A stretch of 39,228 bases of DNA, from the NCBI GenBank assembly GCA_022795735.1, contig JAAWHG010000023.1, positions 1 through 39,228 on the forward strand. The letters run 5' to 3'. The notes under the pieces were generated by a model. It saw only the letters and a list, made by a program, of their open reading frames with translations. It did no database searches and was not told where the DNA came from. The DNA comes from Oscillospiraceae bacterium. Lineage in GTDB: Bacteria; Bacillota; Clostridia; Oscillospirales; Oscillospiraceae. The translations under genes were made by a program, and so were the position numbers. This document shows, one piece after another, positions 23,624-32,471 of this stretch (positions within the stretch are counted from its first letter, which is position 1; the number at the start of each line of letters is the position of its first letter).

Positions 23624-25294
23624 TCACCATGCCACCACCGTCTCGTGGCCTTCGCCGTCGGTGATTTTGACGGGCCGGTTCTGACCGTCGAAGGCGACGG
23701 TATAGGCCCGCCCCAGCTCCCCGTCCAGCGTCTCGGAGAAGGACCCGCCGTCCCACCCCGAAAAATCCAGCGAGACCGGCTTGCGCAGCCCCACCAGCTC
23801 CAGATACTCCCCGCAGCTCACTCCGGTCTCCTTGTCGCCGCGGCCGACGAACCAGAAGTCAAAGCAGTCGTTGCGCTTCTGGAAAAAGCCCCGTCCCCGG
23901 TCCCGGTTCTCGGCATCTCCCCATCCCGCGCCAAACACGATTCGCGGTTCATGCAGCCCCTCCTCCTGGAACTCAAAGACCAGCTTGGTCTGCTCCTTGT
24001 AGCCGTACACCATCACCGGCCACGCGGTGGCCTTGGTCGTGGTGAACACCCGGCTCCCGTCCAGATACGGGTAACCGTCGCCGCCGATGGAGGCGTTGGC
24101 GATGTCCTGCTCCCAGTACAGGGCCGCTCCGTCGGGGTCCTCCGCCTGTTCGGTCCCCCCGGTGCAGGTCCCGCACACAAAACGGTAACGCTGCCCGGCG
24201 ATGTGGATGTAGTTGTCGTCCGACGTGTCCCCGGCGAGGTAGAGCGGGATGCGCCGCGAGGTGGACAGACTGTCCACCGTCAGCTTGGCCACGTCGCCCA
24301 TAAAGGCGTACAGCGACTTGGCCGCCACCGTCCCGCTCACCTCTAAGTTGCCCCCCACCTTGACCACGCCGCTCCACGTGTTGCCCCCCATGCCGACGGT
24401 GAGGGTCACCTCACTGCCCCCTTCCCCGTCCGGCGTGGGGTCGGACACCCGGAAGGTGAAGCCGTCCACCGTCTGGGTCAGGGCGGAGAGATCGCCCTCC
24501 GCCCCCGTCATGCGGCTCTCCATACTGCCCGCCCGCTGCTCCAGCGCCGAGATATCCCCCTCGGCGTCCTCAATGCGGGAGACCGTCGCCGCCGCGCTCA
24601 GCGAGAGGGTGTTGACCGCCCCCTCGCAGCCGGTCAGACGCGCCTGGATGGACCCGGCGGTCTGCTCCAGCGCCGACACCTGCCCCTGTACCCCCTCGAC
24701 GGTGGTTTTGAACCCGGCGGCGGTCTGCTCGGCCTCGCTGCGCAGGTCGCGGACATGATCGGTCACCTCGGCGCGGATGGCCCCGGCGGTCTGGCTGATT
24801 TCCGAGGTCAGTCCCGCCACGGCGTCGGATACCTCGGCGCGGATTTCCGACGCCGTCACCCGAATTTGGGCCTTGTTGGCCCCAATCTGCGCCTTGAGGC
24901 TGGTGAGATCACAGCTACAGCCGCCCCCTTCGCCCCCGCCGCCGCTCCCGGCCTCGCCCTCGCTCGGCTGGACGTAGAGCCGTCCGGTCGCCGTGACGGC
25001 GGCGGCTGTGCCCGCCTCGGAACCGCCCTCGATGCGGAAGCAGCACCACCCCGCCTCGGCCAGCGCCTCCCCCGGGATGGCGGTGCGGCACACCCGGGGC
25101 TCGTCCGCCTCGGGGGCGAGGAATACCGTCTTCTCCCCCTCCCCCAGCGCGTCGTGCCAGACAATCCATTTGCCGTAGCCGCTCCACTCCTCATTAAAAG
25201 TGATGTAGAGCTTTGTCACGCCGTCCTCGCCCTGCACGCCGGCGTTTTTGGAGTCGGTTCGGAGGTACGCGCCGTTGACCTCCACTCGAATCAT
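23624..25294 (-). CDS. Phage tail-fibre-like protein with a long coiled coil
   Basis: 556 residues. The N-terminal beta domain (1-115) begins MIRVEVNGAYLRTDSKNAG and has IVWHDALGEGEKTVFLAPEA; a Gly-rich hinge follows (GSGGGGEGGGCSC); then a repetitive helical rod at about 135-285 with recurring units such as AGAIRAEVTD, QTAGSIQARLTG and LEQRAGSMESRMTGAEGDLS; then a C-terminal beta-rich head. This order is usual for trimeric receptor-binding fibres and base-plate proteins. The ATG at 25294 lies rather far (about 16 bases) from GGAGGG. Confidence 0.75.
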   Translation of the reverse strand: MIRVEVNGAYLRTDSKNAGVQGEDGVTKLYITFNEEWSGYGKWIVWHDALGEGEKTVFLAPEADEPRVCRTAIPGEALAEAGWCCFRIEGGSEAGTAAAVTATGRLYVQPSEGEAGSGGGGEGGGCSCDLTSLKAQIGANKAQIRVTASEIRAEVSDAVAGLTSEISQTAGAIRAEVTDHVRDLRSEAEQTAAGFKTTVEGVQGQVSALEQTAGSIQARLTGCEGAVNTLSLSAAATVSRIEDAEGDISALEQRAGSMESRMTGAEGDLSALTQTVDGFTFRVSDPTPDGEGGSEVTLTVGMGGNTWSGVVKVGGNLEVSGTVAAKSLYAFMGDVAKLTVDSLSTSRRIPLYLAGDTSDDNYIHIAGQRYRFVCGTCTGGTEQAEDPDGAALYWEQDIANASIGGDGYPYLDGSRVFTTTKATAWPVMVYGYKEQTKLVFEFQEEGLHEPRIVFGAGWGDAENRDRGRGFFQKRNDCFDFWFVGRGDKETGVSCGEYLELVGLRKPVSLDFSGWDGGSFSETLDGELGRAYTVAFDGQNRPVKITDGEGHETVVAW

Positions 25295-25333
25295 CCGGTC
25301 CGTTGCTATTCCCTCCCTTCCGGCCCGGCGGGG

Positions 25334-25585
25334 CTAAAAATTCGCGATGGCCCGCCGGCCCGCCTCCTGGGCCTGGTCCTGATACCGATAGGCCGCCACC
25401 GCCTGCCGGTCGGCGTCCCGCAGGACCTTCCAGAATTTCCGCTTGATGTCCACCGCCACCCCGCGTTTGAGCTGGAGCAGCTCGCCGTTGACCGCCACCG
25501 TCACGTCCTGCCGCGCGCCGCCCGGAAGCAGCGGGGCGGTGTAGGCCACCAACTCCTCGTTGTCGTTCTTCACTTTGCCGTCCAT
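25334..25585 (-). CDS. Small phage-island protein (83 residues)
   Basis: It begins MDGKVKNDNEELVAYTAPLL and contains VAVNGELLQLKRGVAVDIKR, the pattern of a small protein that follows major capsid genes in clostridial prophages. Probable fold: two strands and a C-terminal helix. GAAAGGAG upstream supports the start. It lies 25 bases after the capsid gene. Confidence 0.7.
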   Translation of the reverse strand: MDGKVKNDNEELVAYTAPLLPGGARQDVTVAVNGELLQLKRGVAVDIKRKFWKVLRDADRQAVAAYRYQDQAQEAGRRAIANF

Positions 25586-25610
25586 CGGTCCATTTCTCCT
25601 TTCAGCTTCG

Positions 25611-26591
25611 TCACGGCGTCGCCGTCGTCTCGACGCGCACCATGTACTGCGGCACCAGAATTTCCGCCGTCCGCGCCGCCTTCCAGCCCACGCTGCCGCG
25701 CTGGTTGAGGGGGTCTGCGCTGCCCGCGCTGCCCAGCGGCTTGACGATGTGGGTCAGTCCCCCATTCTGAATGCTGGTCACGCCGTAGGCGTTCTCGCCC
25801 AGAATCAGGGTGGCGTAGACGTCGGCGCCGTCCCGGCCCGCGCCGGCGAATACCTTGGCCCGGCTCGACTCCACAAACCGTACCCCGTAGAGCTCGCCGA
25901 TCTCGTTCTCGTAAATCTCTCCCGTGTCCACGTACTGGTGGGGGTCCTTCCAGTCGGGGTCGCTCATCAGGTCGTACTTGCAGTCGGGGTGGACGATGCC
26001 GACATAGCGCCCGTTGATGCGGGGAGCGTCCTGCTTCTCCAGAAAACGCACCGCCCGCCGGACGGCGTCCACGCTGAGGTTGCAGTTGTCGCTGGCGCTG
26101 GTGTAATACAACGCGTCCCGGCTGGACACCTGCCCGGCGGCGAACTGCACCACCGTCCCGGCGCTGAGAATTTCGCGGGTGATGGTGTCCAGCGTCCGCC
26201 CCGCCTGGGAGGCGATCTGCCGGGTGGCCTCGGTCAGAATCTGGTCCGCCGCCGTCAGCTGCACCATATCGGACAGAGTGATGTAGCCGCCGTACTGCTT
26301 GAGGGTGGCCGTCACCGTCTTGGCGCTCATCGCCTGCCCGTCGGGGGTTACCCCCTCCGTCAACGGCTCGGTGGCCTCGGGCAGGGGGTCGAACTGGCGG
26401 AACTCAATGCTCTTGCCGCCATTTTTGGGAATGTCCCGCTTCTGTCCGAACTGGTCATGCACCAGCTCGGCCTCGGCCAGGGTAATCAGCTCGAGGTCGT
26501 AATAGGTCTTCATCTCGGCCGACAGGCCGGCCGATGTGGTTGTGTTGACGTTGGGGTTTACCGCCGCCGCCGTTCCGTTCTGTTCGTTCAT
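25611..26591 (-). CDS. N4-gp56-family major capsid protein
   Basis: 326 residues. Diagnostic stretches: YYDLELITLAEAELVHDQFG near the start; IPKNGGKSIEFRQFDPLPEA; KTVTATLKQYGGYITLSDMV; GRYVGIVHPDCKYDLMSDPD; VRFVESSRAKVF; and an ending with VPQYMVRVETT. This is the phage capsid family named after N4 gp56 and common in clostridial prophages. It forms the shell of the phage head. It follows the scaffold-like gene by 3 bases. Length and all family blocks are normal, so the protein may still assemble. Confidence 0.93.
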   Translation of the reverse strand: MNEQNGTAAAVNPNVNTTTSAGLSAEMKTYYDLELITLAEAELVHDQFGQKRDIPKNGGKSIEFRQFDPLPEATEPLTEGVTPDGQAMSAKTVTATLKQYGGYITLSDMVQLTAADQILTEATRQIASQAGRTLDTITREILSAGTVVQFAAGQVSSRDALYYTSASDNCNLSVDAVRRAVRFLEKQDAPRINGRYVGIVHPDCKYDLMSDPDWKDPHQYVDTGEIYENEIGELYGVRFVESSRAKVFAGAGRDGADVYATLILGENAYGVTSIQNGGLTHIVKPLGSAGSADPLNQRGSVGWKAARTAEILVPQYMVRVETTATP

Positions 26592-26594
26592 CGC

Positions 26595-27044
26595 TTACTC
26601 CTTTCCACGCCGGAAGGGGTCGGGGTCCCCCGCCAGCATGCGCCGCACAATCTCCTTGCGTTCCTTCCGCCCCAGCCGCAGCGGGTCGAAGCCCACCGTG
26701 AAGGGGGCGCCCGCCGCCGCGCCGTTCTCCTGCGGCCTCGTTCCCCGGGCGCGGACCGCGTCGAGCACCTTCTTCTCGGTCTCCCGCCGCGCCGCCTCGA
26801 CCGCCGCCTCCCGCAGCTCGCCGGCGTGGGCCATCTCATAGGCCTCCCGCATGGGCAGCTTGCCCCGCAGCAGATGGCGGAACAGATCGCTCTCGCACTC
26901 CGACTGCAAATCCAGCTCGGGATAGGCCTCCAGCAATTCTTCGGCCTCCCTGGCCCAGCGGGCAAGCTGCCGCTCCGCCTCGGGGACTGCCCCGTCCGGC
27001 GCGGTCCCCGCCGGACGGGGCGGTTTTTCCTTGTTTCTGCGCAT
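26595..27044 (-). CDS. Scaffold-like protein before the capsid gene
   Basis: 149 residues from the ATG at 27044 (AGGAGG 8 bases upstream); a GTG at 27053 would sit too close to it. Highly charged and helical (EAERQLARWAREAEELLEAY; LREAAVEAARRETEKKVLDA), with a basic C-terminus, as in phage scaffolding proteins, which precede the capsid gene and guide shell assembly. The identity is inferred from composition and position. It is the first gene of the island; no strong promoter was found upstream. Confidence 0.65.
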   Translation of the reverse strand: MRRNKEKPPRPAGTAPDGAVPEAERQLARWAREAEELLEAYPELDLQSECESDLFRHLLRGKLPMREAYEMAHAGELREAAVEAARRETEKKVLDAVRARGTRPQENGAAAGAPFTVGFDPLRLGRKERKEIVRRMLAGDPDPFRRGKE

Positions 27045-27149
27045 CAAACGCACCTCCTTTGTTGTGTCCGCATTCAGCGTAACACAGCGGCGAGCCGATT
27101 GCGTCAGGAAAGACGGTAAAATTTTTAACCCCGGATTTTCATTTTTTTA

Positions 27150-27178
27150 TTGCAATTTTCACTTTCATTCGCTATAAT
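27150..27178 (+). promoter_or_regulatory. Sigma-A promoter of the liv operon
   Basis: TTGCAA (27150-27155), a 17-base spacer and TATAAT (27173-27178). The start codon is about 100 bases downstream; the leader contains some GGGAC/GTCCC words but no riboswitch was recognised. Confidence 0.82.
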
Positions 27179-27281
27179 ATAAAACTATAGTTCCCGTCTC
27201 GATACGCACACCTGTCCCCACCAAATGGACACCCCCGGGACTGGGACCAAATCCTAACAAAACGTGGAGGAAAATGAAAAA

Positions 27282-28511
27282 ATGAAACTGAAAAAGGCAA
27301 TCGTCCTAACGCTGGCCCTCGCGCTGGCGCTGGGCTGCTTCGCCGGCTGCGGCCAAAAGCAGGATAGCGCCGCGCCCGACAGCCCGACGGCCCCCGCGAC
27401 CGACGCCGCCCCCGCCGGCGACGTCGTCAAGATCGGCATCTTTGAGCCCGCCTCCGGCGACAACGGCGCGGGCGGCAAGCAGGAGGCCCTGGGCGCCAAG
27501 TACGCCAACAGCGTCCAGCCCACCGTCGAAATCGGCGGCAAGACCTACAACGTCGAGCTGGTCCAGGTGGACAACGGCTCCGACAACGCCAAGGGCGTCA
27601 CCGCCGCCTCTGAGCTGGTCAACGCCGGCTGCTCGGTGGTGCTCGGCTCCTACGGCTCCGGCGTCTCCATCGCCGGCGGCGAGGTGTTCGGCCAGGCCGG
27701 CGTCCCCGCCATCGGCATCACCTGCACCAATCCGCAGGTCACCGAGGGCAACACCCACTACTTCCGCATCTGCTTCCTCGATCCCTTCCAGGGCACCGTC
27801 TTGGCTACCTACGCCGCCGACATGGGCGCGCAGACCGCCTACGTCCTCACCAAGCAGGGCGACGACTATTCCACCGGCCTGGGCTACTACTTCTCCGAGG
27901 CCTTTAAAGAAAAGGGCGGCAAGGTGGTCGAGGCCAACTTCCCCGACGGCACCGCCGACTTCTCCTCCTACGTGACCAACGCCAAGAACGAGGGCGCCGA
28001 CGTCATCTTCTCCCCCACCTCCACCGAGGCGGCCGCCCTCATCATCGACCAGGTCGCGGCGCAGGGTGGCGGCATGCCTATGCTGGCCGGCGATACCTGG
28101 GATAACTCCATCATCCTCAACGCCGCCAAGGGCAAGGATGTGAGCATCCTGGTCACTACCTTCTTCGACGAGGGCGACACCTCCGAGACCGCCCAGGACT
28201 TTGTCAAGGGCTTCAAGGAGTGGGTCAAGGCCGACGCCAACCGCCTCGCCGAGAACAACAACTCCGACGTTATCATCGCCAACTCCGCCATGGCTTACGA
28301 CGCCTACTTTGTGGCCCTCGAGGCCCTCAAGGCCGCCGGCAGCACCGATCCCAAGGCGGTCAATGAGGCATTGTGGAAGGTTGATTACACCGGCGTGACC
28401 GGTCCCATCACCTTCAACGAAATCGGCGACGCGAATCGCGACGCCGCCTATGTTAAGGAAGTCAACACCGAGGACGGCTCCTGGAACTTCGTCGCGGTCC
28501 AAGGCGTTTGA
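27282..28511 (+). CDS. livJ: Branched-chain amino-acid ABC transporter, substrate-binding lipoprotein
   Basis: 409 residues from the ATG at 27282 (GGAGG about 11 bases upstream). A signal sequence with a lipobox near FAGC (Cys23 likely) is followed by a type I periplasmic-binding fold: VKIGIFEPASGDNGAGGKQE, VDNGSDNAKGVTAASELVNA, GSYGSGVSIAGGEVFGQAGV and others typical of Leu/Ile/Val receptors. It captures amino acids outside the membrane for LivHMGF. First gene of a five-gene operon. The ligand could also be another amide or amino acid, as this family is broad. Confidence 0.93.
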   Translation: MKLKKAIVLTLALALALGCFAGCGQKQDSAAPDSPTAPATDAAPAGDVVKIGIFEPASGDNGAGGKQEALGAKYANSVQPTVEIGGKTYNVELVQVDNGSDNAKGVTAASELVNAGCSVVLGSYGSGVSIAGGEVFGQAGVPAIGITCTNPQVTEGNTHYFRICFLDPFQGTVLATYAADMGAQTAYVLTKQGDDYSTGLGYYFSEAFKEKGGKVVEANFPDGTADFSSYVTNAKNEGADVIFSPTSTEAAALIIDQVAAQGGGMPMLAGDTWDNSIILNAAKGKDVSILVTTFFDEGDTSETAQDFVKGFKEWVKADANRLAENNNSDVIIANSAMAYDAYFVALEALKAAGSTDPKAVNEALWKVDYTGVTGPITFNEIGDANRDAAYVKEVNTEDGSWNFVAVQGV

Positions 28512-28854
28512 TTTCATACTGGGACCCGGCGGTCTTCTTCCTCTCCCGCTTGGTCCTTCCTCCGGGGTCCTCTCCCCCGGAGACCCCCCTGGGACTTGCT
28601 CCATCCGGTCCTTGGGGATTCCCGTCACCTGGGACCATCCTCTCCTACCCGGTCCCGGTGACTCCTTCTTCCCGGGGTTTTCACTCCTGACAGCCCCGGG
28701 AACCTCCCACTCCGGGTCCCGCTCCGGGACCCGGAGACCCCCTGGGGCCCACGCCGGGTCCCAGGGGCGTTCCCTTGAACCCTCTCGAAATGGACGTCAC
28801 CCGGACGCCCCCTTCGAGAAGGTTCAATTTTCAATCAGATTGGAGGAATCCGCA
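28512..28854 (+). promoter_or_regulatory. Hairpin-rich spacer between livJ and livH
   Basis: A 343-base spacer filled with inverted repeats built on GGGACC/GGTCCC and CCGGG words: 28560-28582 (8 bp), 28624-28662 (12 bp with a bulge), 28710-28736 (perfect 12 bp, 3-base loop), 28739-28767 (8 bp plus inner pairs) and 28775-28827 (14 of 15 bp, followed by TTTTC). The last resembles a terminator. The region may reduce read-through so that the receptor is made in excess over the permease, and protect the livJ message. No convincing coding frame. Confidence 0.7.
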
Positions 28855-29739
28855 ATGGATTGGCTCAGCAAAAACCTGCCCTACCTGATCTCGGGCGTGG
28901 CAACCGGCGGGCAGTACGCCATGATCGCCATCGGCTACACCATGGTCTACGGCATCCTGCGCCTCATCAACTTTGCCCACGGCGACATCTTCATGGTGGC
29001 CGGCCTGGTGATGGTCTACGCCTCGGCCTCCCTGCCCCTCTGGCTGTCCATCCCCCTCGTCCTGGCGGCGACGGTGGCGCTGGGCTTCGTCATTGAGCGG
29101 GTGGCCTACAAGCCGCTGCGCGCCGCCCCCCGCATGTCGGCCATGATCTCGGCCATCGGCGTCAGCTACCTTCTGCAAAACGTCGCCCTCTACGTCACCG
29201 GCGGCCCGGCCAAAATCTACCCCGAGCTGCCCTTCCTCAACAATCCCGTCCCCATCGGCTCGGCCACCACCAAGATGGTCAACCTCGTCACCCCCATCCT
29301 CACCATCGTCCTCGTCTTCGCCCTCCTCTGGCTCATCAACCACACCAAGGTCGGCATGGCCATGCGGGCCGCCGCCAAGGACTTCGAGACCAGCCAGCTC
29401 ATGGGCATCAAGATCAACTCGGTCATCTCGGTCACCTTTGTCATCGGCTCCTTCCTCGCCGCGGTAGGCTCCATCATGTACTTCACCAGCTACACCAGCG
29501 TCGTGCCCACCTCGGGGGCCATGCCGGGGCTCAAGGCTTTCGTGGCCGCCGTCTTCGGCGGCATCGGCTCCATTCCGGGGGCGGTCATCGGCGCCTTCAT
29601 CATCGGCATCTGCGAGAACATCATCAAGGGCCTGGGCTGGACCACCTTCTCCGACGCCTTCACCTTCGCCCTCCTGATCGTCATCCTGGTCGCCAAGCCC
29701 ACCGGCCTGTTCGGTGAGAAAGCCACGGATAAGGTGTGA
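28855..29739 (+). CDS. livH: Branched-chain amino-acid ABC transporter permease LivH
   Basis: 294 residues from the ATG at 28855 (GGAGG 9 bases upstream). About eight membrane helices. Conserved stretches: GGQYAMIAIGYTMVYGILRL, INFAHGDIFM and GGIGSIPGAVIGAFIIGICE, as in LivH. It forms the membrane channel with LivM. A longer frame reaching back into the hairpin-rich spacer has no protein-like character and was not used. Confidence 0.95.
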   Translation: MDWLSKNLPYLISGVATGGQYAMIAIGYTMVYGILRLINFAHGDIFMVAGLVMVYASASLPLWLSIPLVLAATVALGFVIERVAYKPLRAAPRMSAMISAIGVSYLLQNVALYVTGGPAKIYPELPFLNNPVPIGSATTKMVNLVTPILTIVLVFALLWLINHTKVGMAMRAAAKDFETSQLMGIKINSVISVTFVIGSFLAAVGSIMYFTSYTSVVPTSGAMPGLKAFVAAVFGGIGSIPGAVIGAFIIGICENIIKGLGWTTFSDAFTFALLIVILVAKPTGLFGEKATDKV

Positions 29740-29744
29740 TTGCT

Positions 29745-30787
29745 ATGAAAGGAAAAAACGTTCAAAAGCTCTTCTTTGAGCTCGTCGCCATCGCCGCCCT
29801 CTTCTGCGCCGTCGCGCTGATGGAGCGGTTCGTCCCCGCCGGACATATGATTTTCCCCGTTCTGAAAAAGGGCTGCGTCTACGCCCTCGCCGCCGTCTCC
29901 ATGAACCTGCTCAACGGCTTTACCGGCCTCTTCTCCCTCGGCCACGCCGGGTTTATGCTCATCGGGGCCTATACCTACGCCGTCCTCACCATTCCCCCCG
30001 AGGCGCGCGGTTCGGTCTACCAGTACTACGAGGGGGGCGTCATCCAGTTCGCCCTGCCGTGGATCGCCGCCCTGGTGCTCGCCGGACTCGCCGCCGCCCT
30101 CTTCGCTTTCCTCATCGGCCTGCCCGTCCTCCGGCTCAAGAGCGACTATCTCGCCATCGCCACCCTCGGCTTCGCCGAAATCATCCGCGCCCTCGTCCTG
30201 TGGGACGGCGCGGGTCCCCTGACCAACGCCTCCAACATCCTCCGCAAATACCCCGCCTTCAACTCCACCCTCTTTTACTTCGCGGTGGCCGGGTTCTGTA
30301 TTTTCCTCATCGTCCTGCTCATCAACTCGTCCTACGGGCGGGCTTTCAAGGCCATCCGGGACGACGAAATTGCCGCCGAGGCGATGGGCATCAACCTCGC
30401 CCGGCACAAGATGCTCTCCTTTACCATCAGCTCCTTCTTCGCCGGCGTCAGCGGGGCGCTGCTCGCCATGTTCCAGGCCACCCTACAGGCCAACACCTTC
30501 AAGTCGGCCATGACCTATGAAATTCTCCTCATCGTCGTCATCGGCGGCATGGGCTCGGTAACCGGCTCCTGCCTCGCCTCCTTCCTCTTCGTGGCCTCCT
30601 CCGAATGGTGGCTGCGCTTCCTCGACAAGAGCTACCCCGGCGTTCCCTTCCTGCGCACCGGCTTCCGGATGGTGGTCTTTTCGGTCATCATCATGATCTT
30701 TGTCCTCTTCTTCCGGAAGGGCATCATGGGCAGCCGGGAGCTGTCCGACCTCTTCCGGCGGCGGCCCAAGAAAAAGGAGGCGGCGAA

Positions 30788-30791
<4 letters not shown>
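29745..30791 (+). CDS. livM: Branched-chain amino-acid ABC transporter permease LivM
   Basis: 348 residues from the ATG at 29745 (AAGGTG 8 bases upstream, inside the end of livH); an in-frame GTG at 29736 is possible. About nine or ten helices. Typical blocks: NGFTGLFSLGHAGFMLIGAY, LRLKSDYLAIATLGFAEIIR, YGRAFKAIRDDEIAAEAMGI and VVIGGMGSVTGS. Second channel subunit. The end overlaps the livG start (ATGA). Confidence 0.95.
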
Positions 30792-31625
<834 letters not shown>

Positions 31626-31633
<8 letters not shown>

Positions 31634-32339
31634 CATTTTAGAAATTCTGGACCTGGTCGTGTCCTACGGCGGCATTGAGGCGGTCAAGGGCATCACCATG
31701 CAGGTCCCCGCCGGCAAGATCGTCACCCTCATCGGCGCCAACGGCGCGGGCAAGTCCACCACCCTGCGCACCATCGCCGGGCTGGTCAAGCCCAAGTCGG
31801 GCCGGGTCCGCCTCCAGGCGGAGGACATCACCGGCATGTCCCCCGACAAGATCGTCTCCAAGGGCATCACCCTGGTGCCGGAGGGCCGCCGGGTCTTCCC
31901 CAATCTGACCGTACTGGAAAATCTGAAGGTGGGGGCCTATCTCCGCCACGACAGCCTGGACGACGACATTCAGTGGGTCTACTCCCTCTTCCCCCGCCTG
32001 GAGGAACGGTCCTGGCAGGCGGCGGGCACCCTCTCGGGCGGCGAACAGCAGATGCTGGCCGTCGGGCGGGCGCTGATGTCGCGGCCCAAGATCATGATGA
32101 TGGACGAACCGTCGCTCGGCCTGGCCCCGCTGGTGGTCAAGGACATTTTCTCCATCATCCGCAAGGTCAACGAGCAGGGCATCACCGTCCTCCTCATCGA
32201 GCAGAACGCCAGCATGGCCCTGAAAACCGCCGACGAGGGCTACGTCATGGAAACCGGACGCATCACCATGCACGGCAGCGGCCTCGAGCTGTTGGAAAAC
32301 CGGGCCATTCAAGAGGCCTACCTCGGCAAGAAGAAATAA
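31626..32339 (+). CDS. livF: Branched-chain amino-acid ABC transporter ATPase LivF
   Basis: 237 residues; the ATG at 31626 overlaps the end of livG by 8 bases. Walker A GANGAGKSTT, signature LSGGEQQMLAVGRAL, Walker B IMMMDEPSLGLAP, H-loop LIEQNAS. Second ATPase subunit and last gene of the operon, followed by a terminator. Confidence 0.95.
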
Positions 32340-32347
32340 ACCGCGTC

Positions 32348-32384
32348 AAACGGCTGCAACCGGAACGGAGTTGCAGCCGTTTTG
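32348..32384 (+). terminator. Terminator of the liv operon
   Basis: A perfect 13-bp stem (AAACGGCTGCAAC at 32348-32360, GTTGCAGCCGTTT at 32370-32382), nine bases after the livF stop. The T tract is short. Confidence 0.8.
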
Positions 32385-32471
32385 CAATTGGCACTTGCAA
32401 TCGCGGGGCGTGTGGTGTAAAATTAGGTTGAGATGGTGTATCTCTCCAAATTACGTGGAGGTGTGTTTACA

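Larger units (their letters stand above)
21301..27060 (-). mobile_element. Phage virion gene island without packaging or integration genes
   Basis: Eight tightly packed leftward genes: scaffold-like, N4-gp56 capsid, an 83-residue protein, a fibre-like protein, a 27-residue protein, a 124-residue protein, a beta-propeller-like virion protein and a 66-residue protein. No terminase, portal, tail-tape, lysis, integrase or repressor gene is present on either side: the left neighbour is a toxin-antitoxin pair and the right one livJ. All frames are intact, and the DNA is GC-rich like the host core genes. It could be a decayed prophage kept by chance, or phage structural genes kept for a host function. 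Confidence 0.75.

Noticed and set aside
23127-23756. Long Arg/Gly-rich frames over the phage genes
   Set aside because: Out-of-frame readings of GC-rich genes that overlap several better supported genes.
27306-28628. Long minus-strand frame opposite livJ (about 440 codons)
   Set aside because: Antisense shadow of livJ: low-complexity G/V/D/A-rich sequence without any domain.
28560-28827. Possible CRISPR array in the livJ-livH spacer
   Set aside because: The stems differ in sequence and spacing; there are no constant repeats with unique spacers.
28450-28854. Upstream extension of livH through the spacer
   Set aside because: The extra residues are a Pro/Gly/Ser-rich translation of the hairpin array and there is a good ribosome site at the later ATG (28855).
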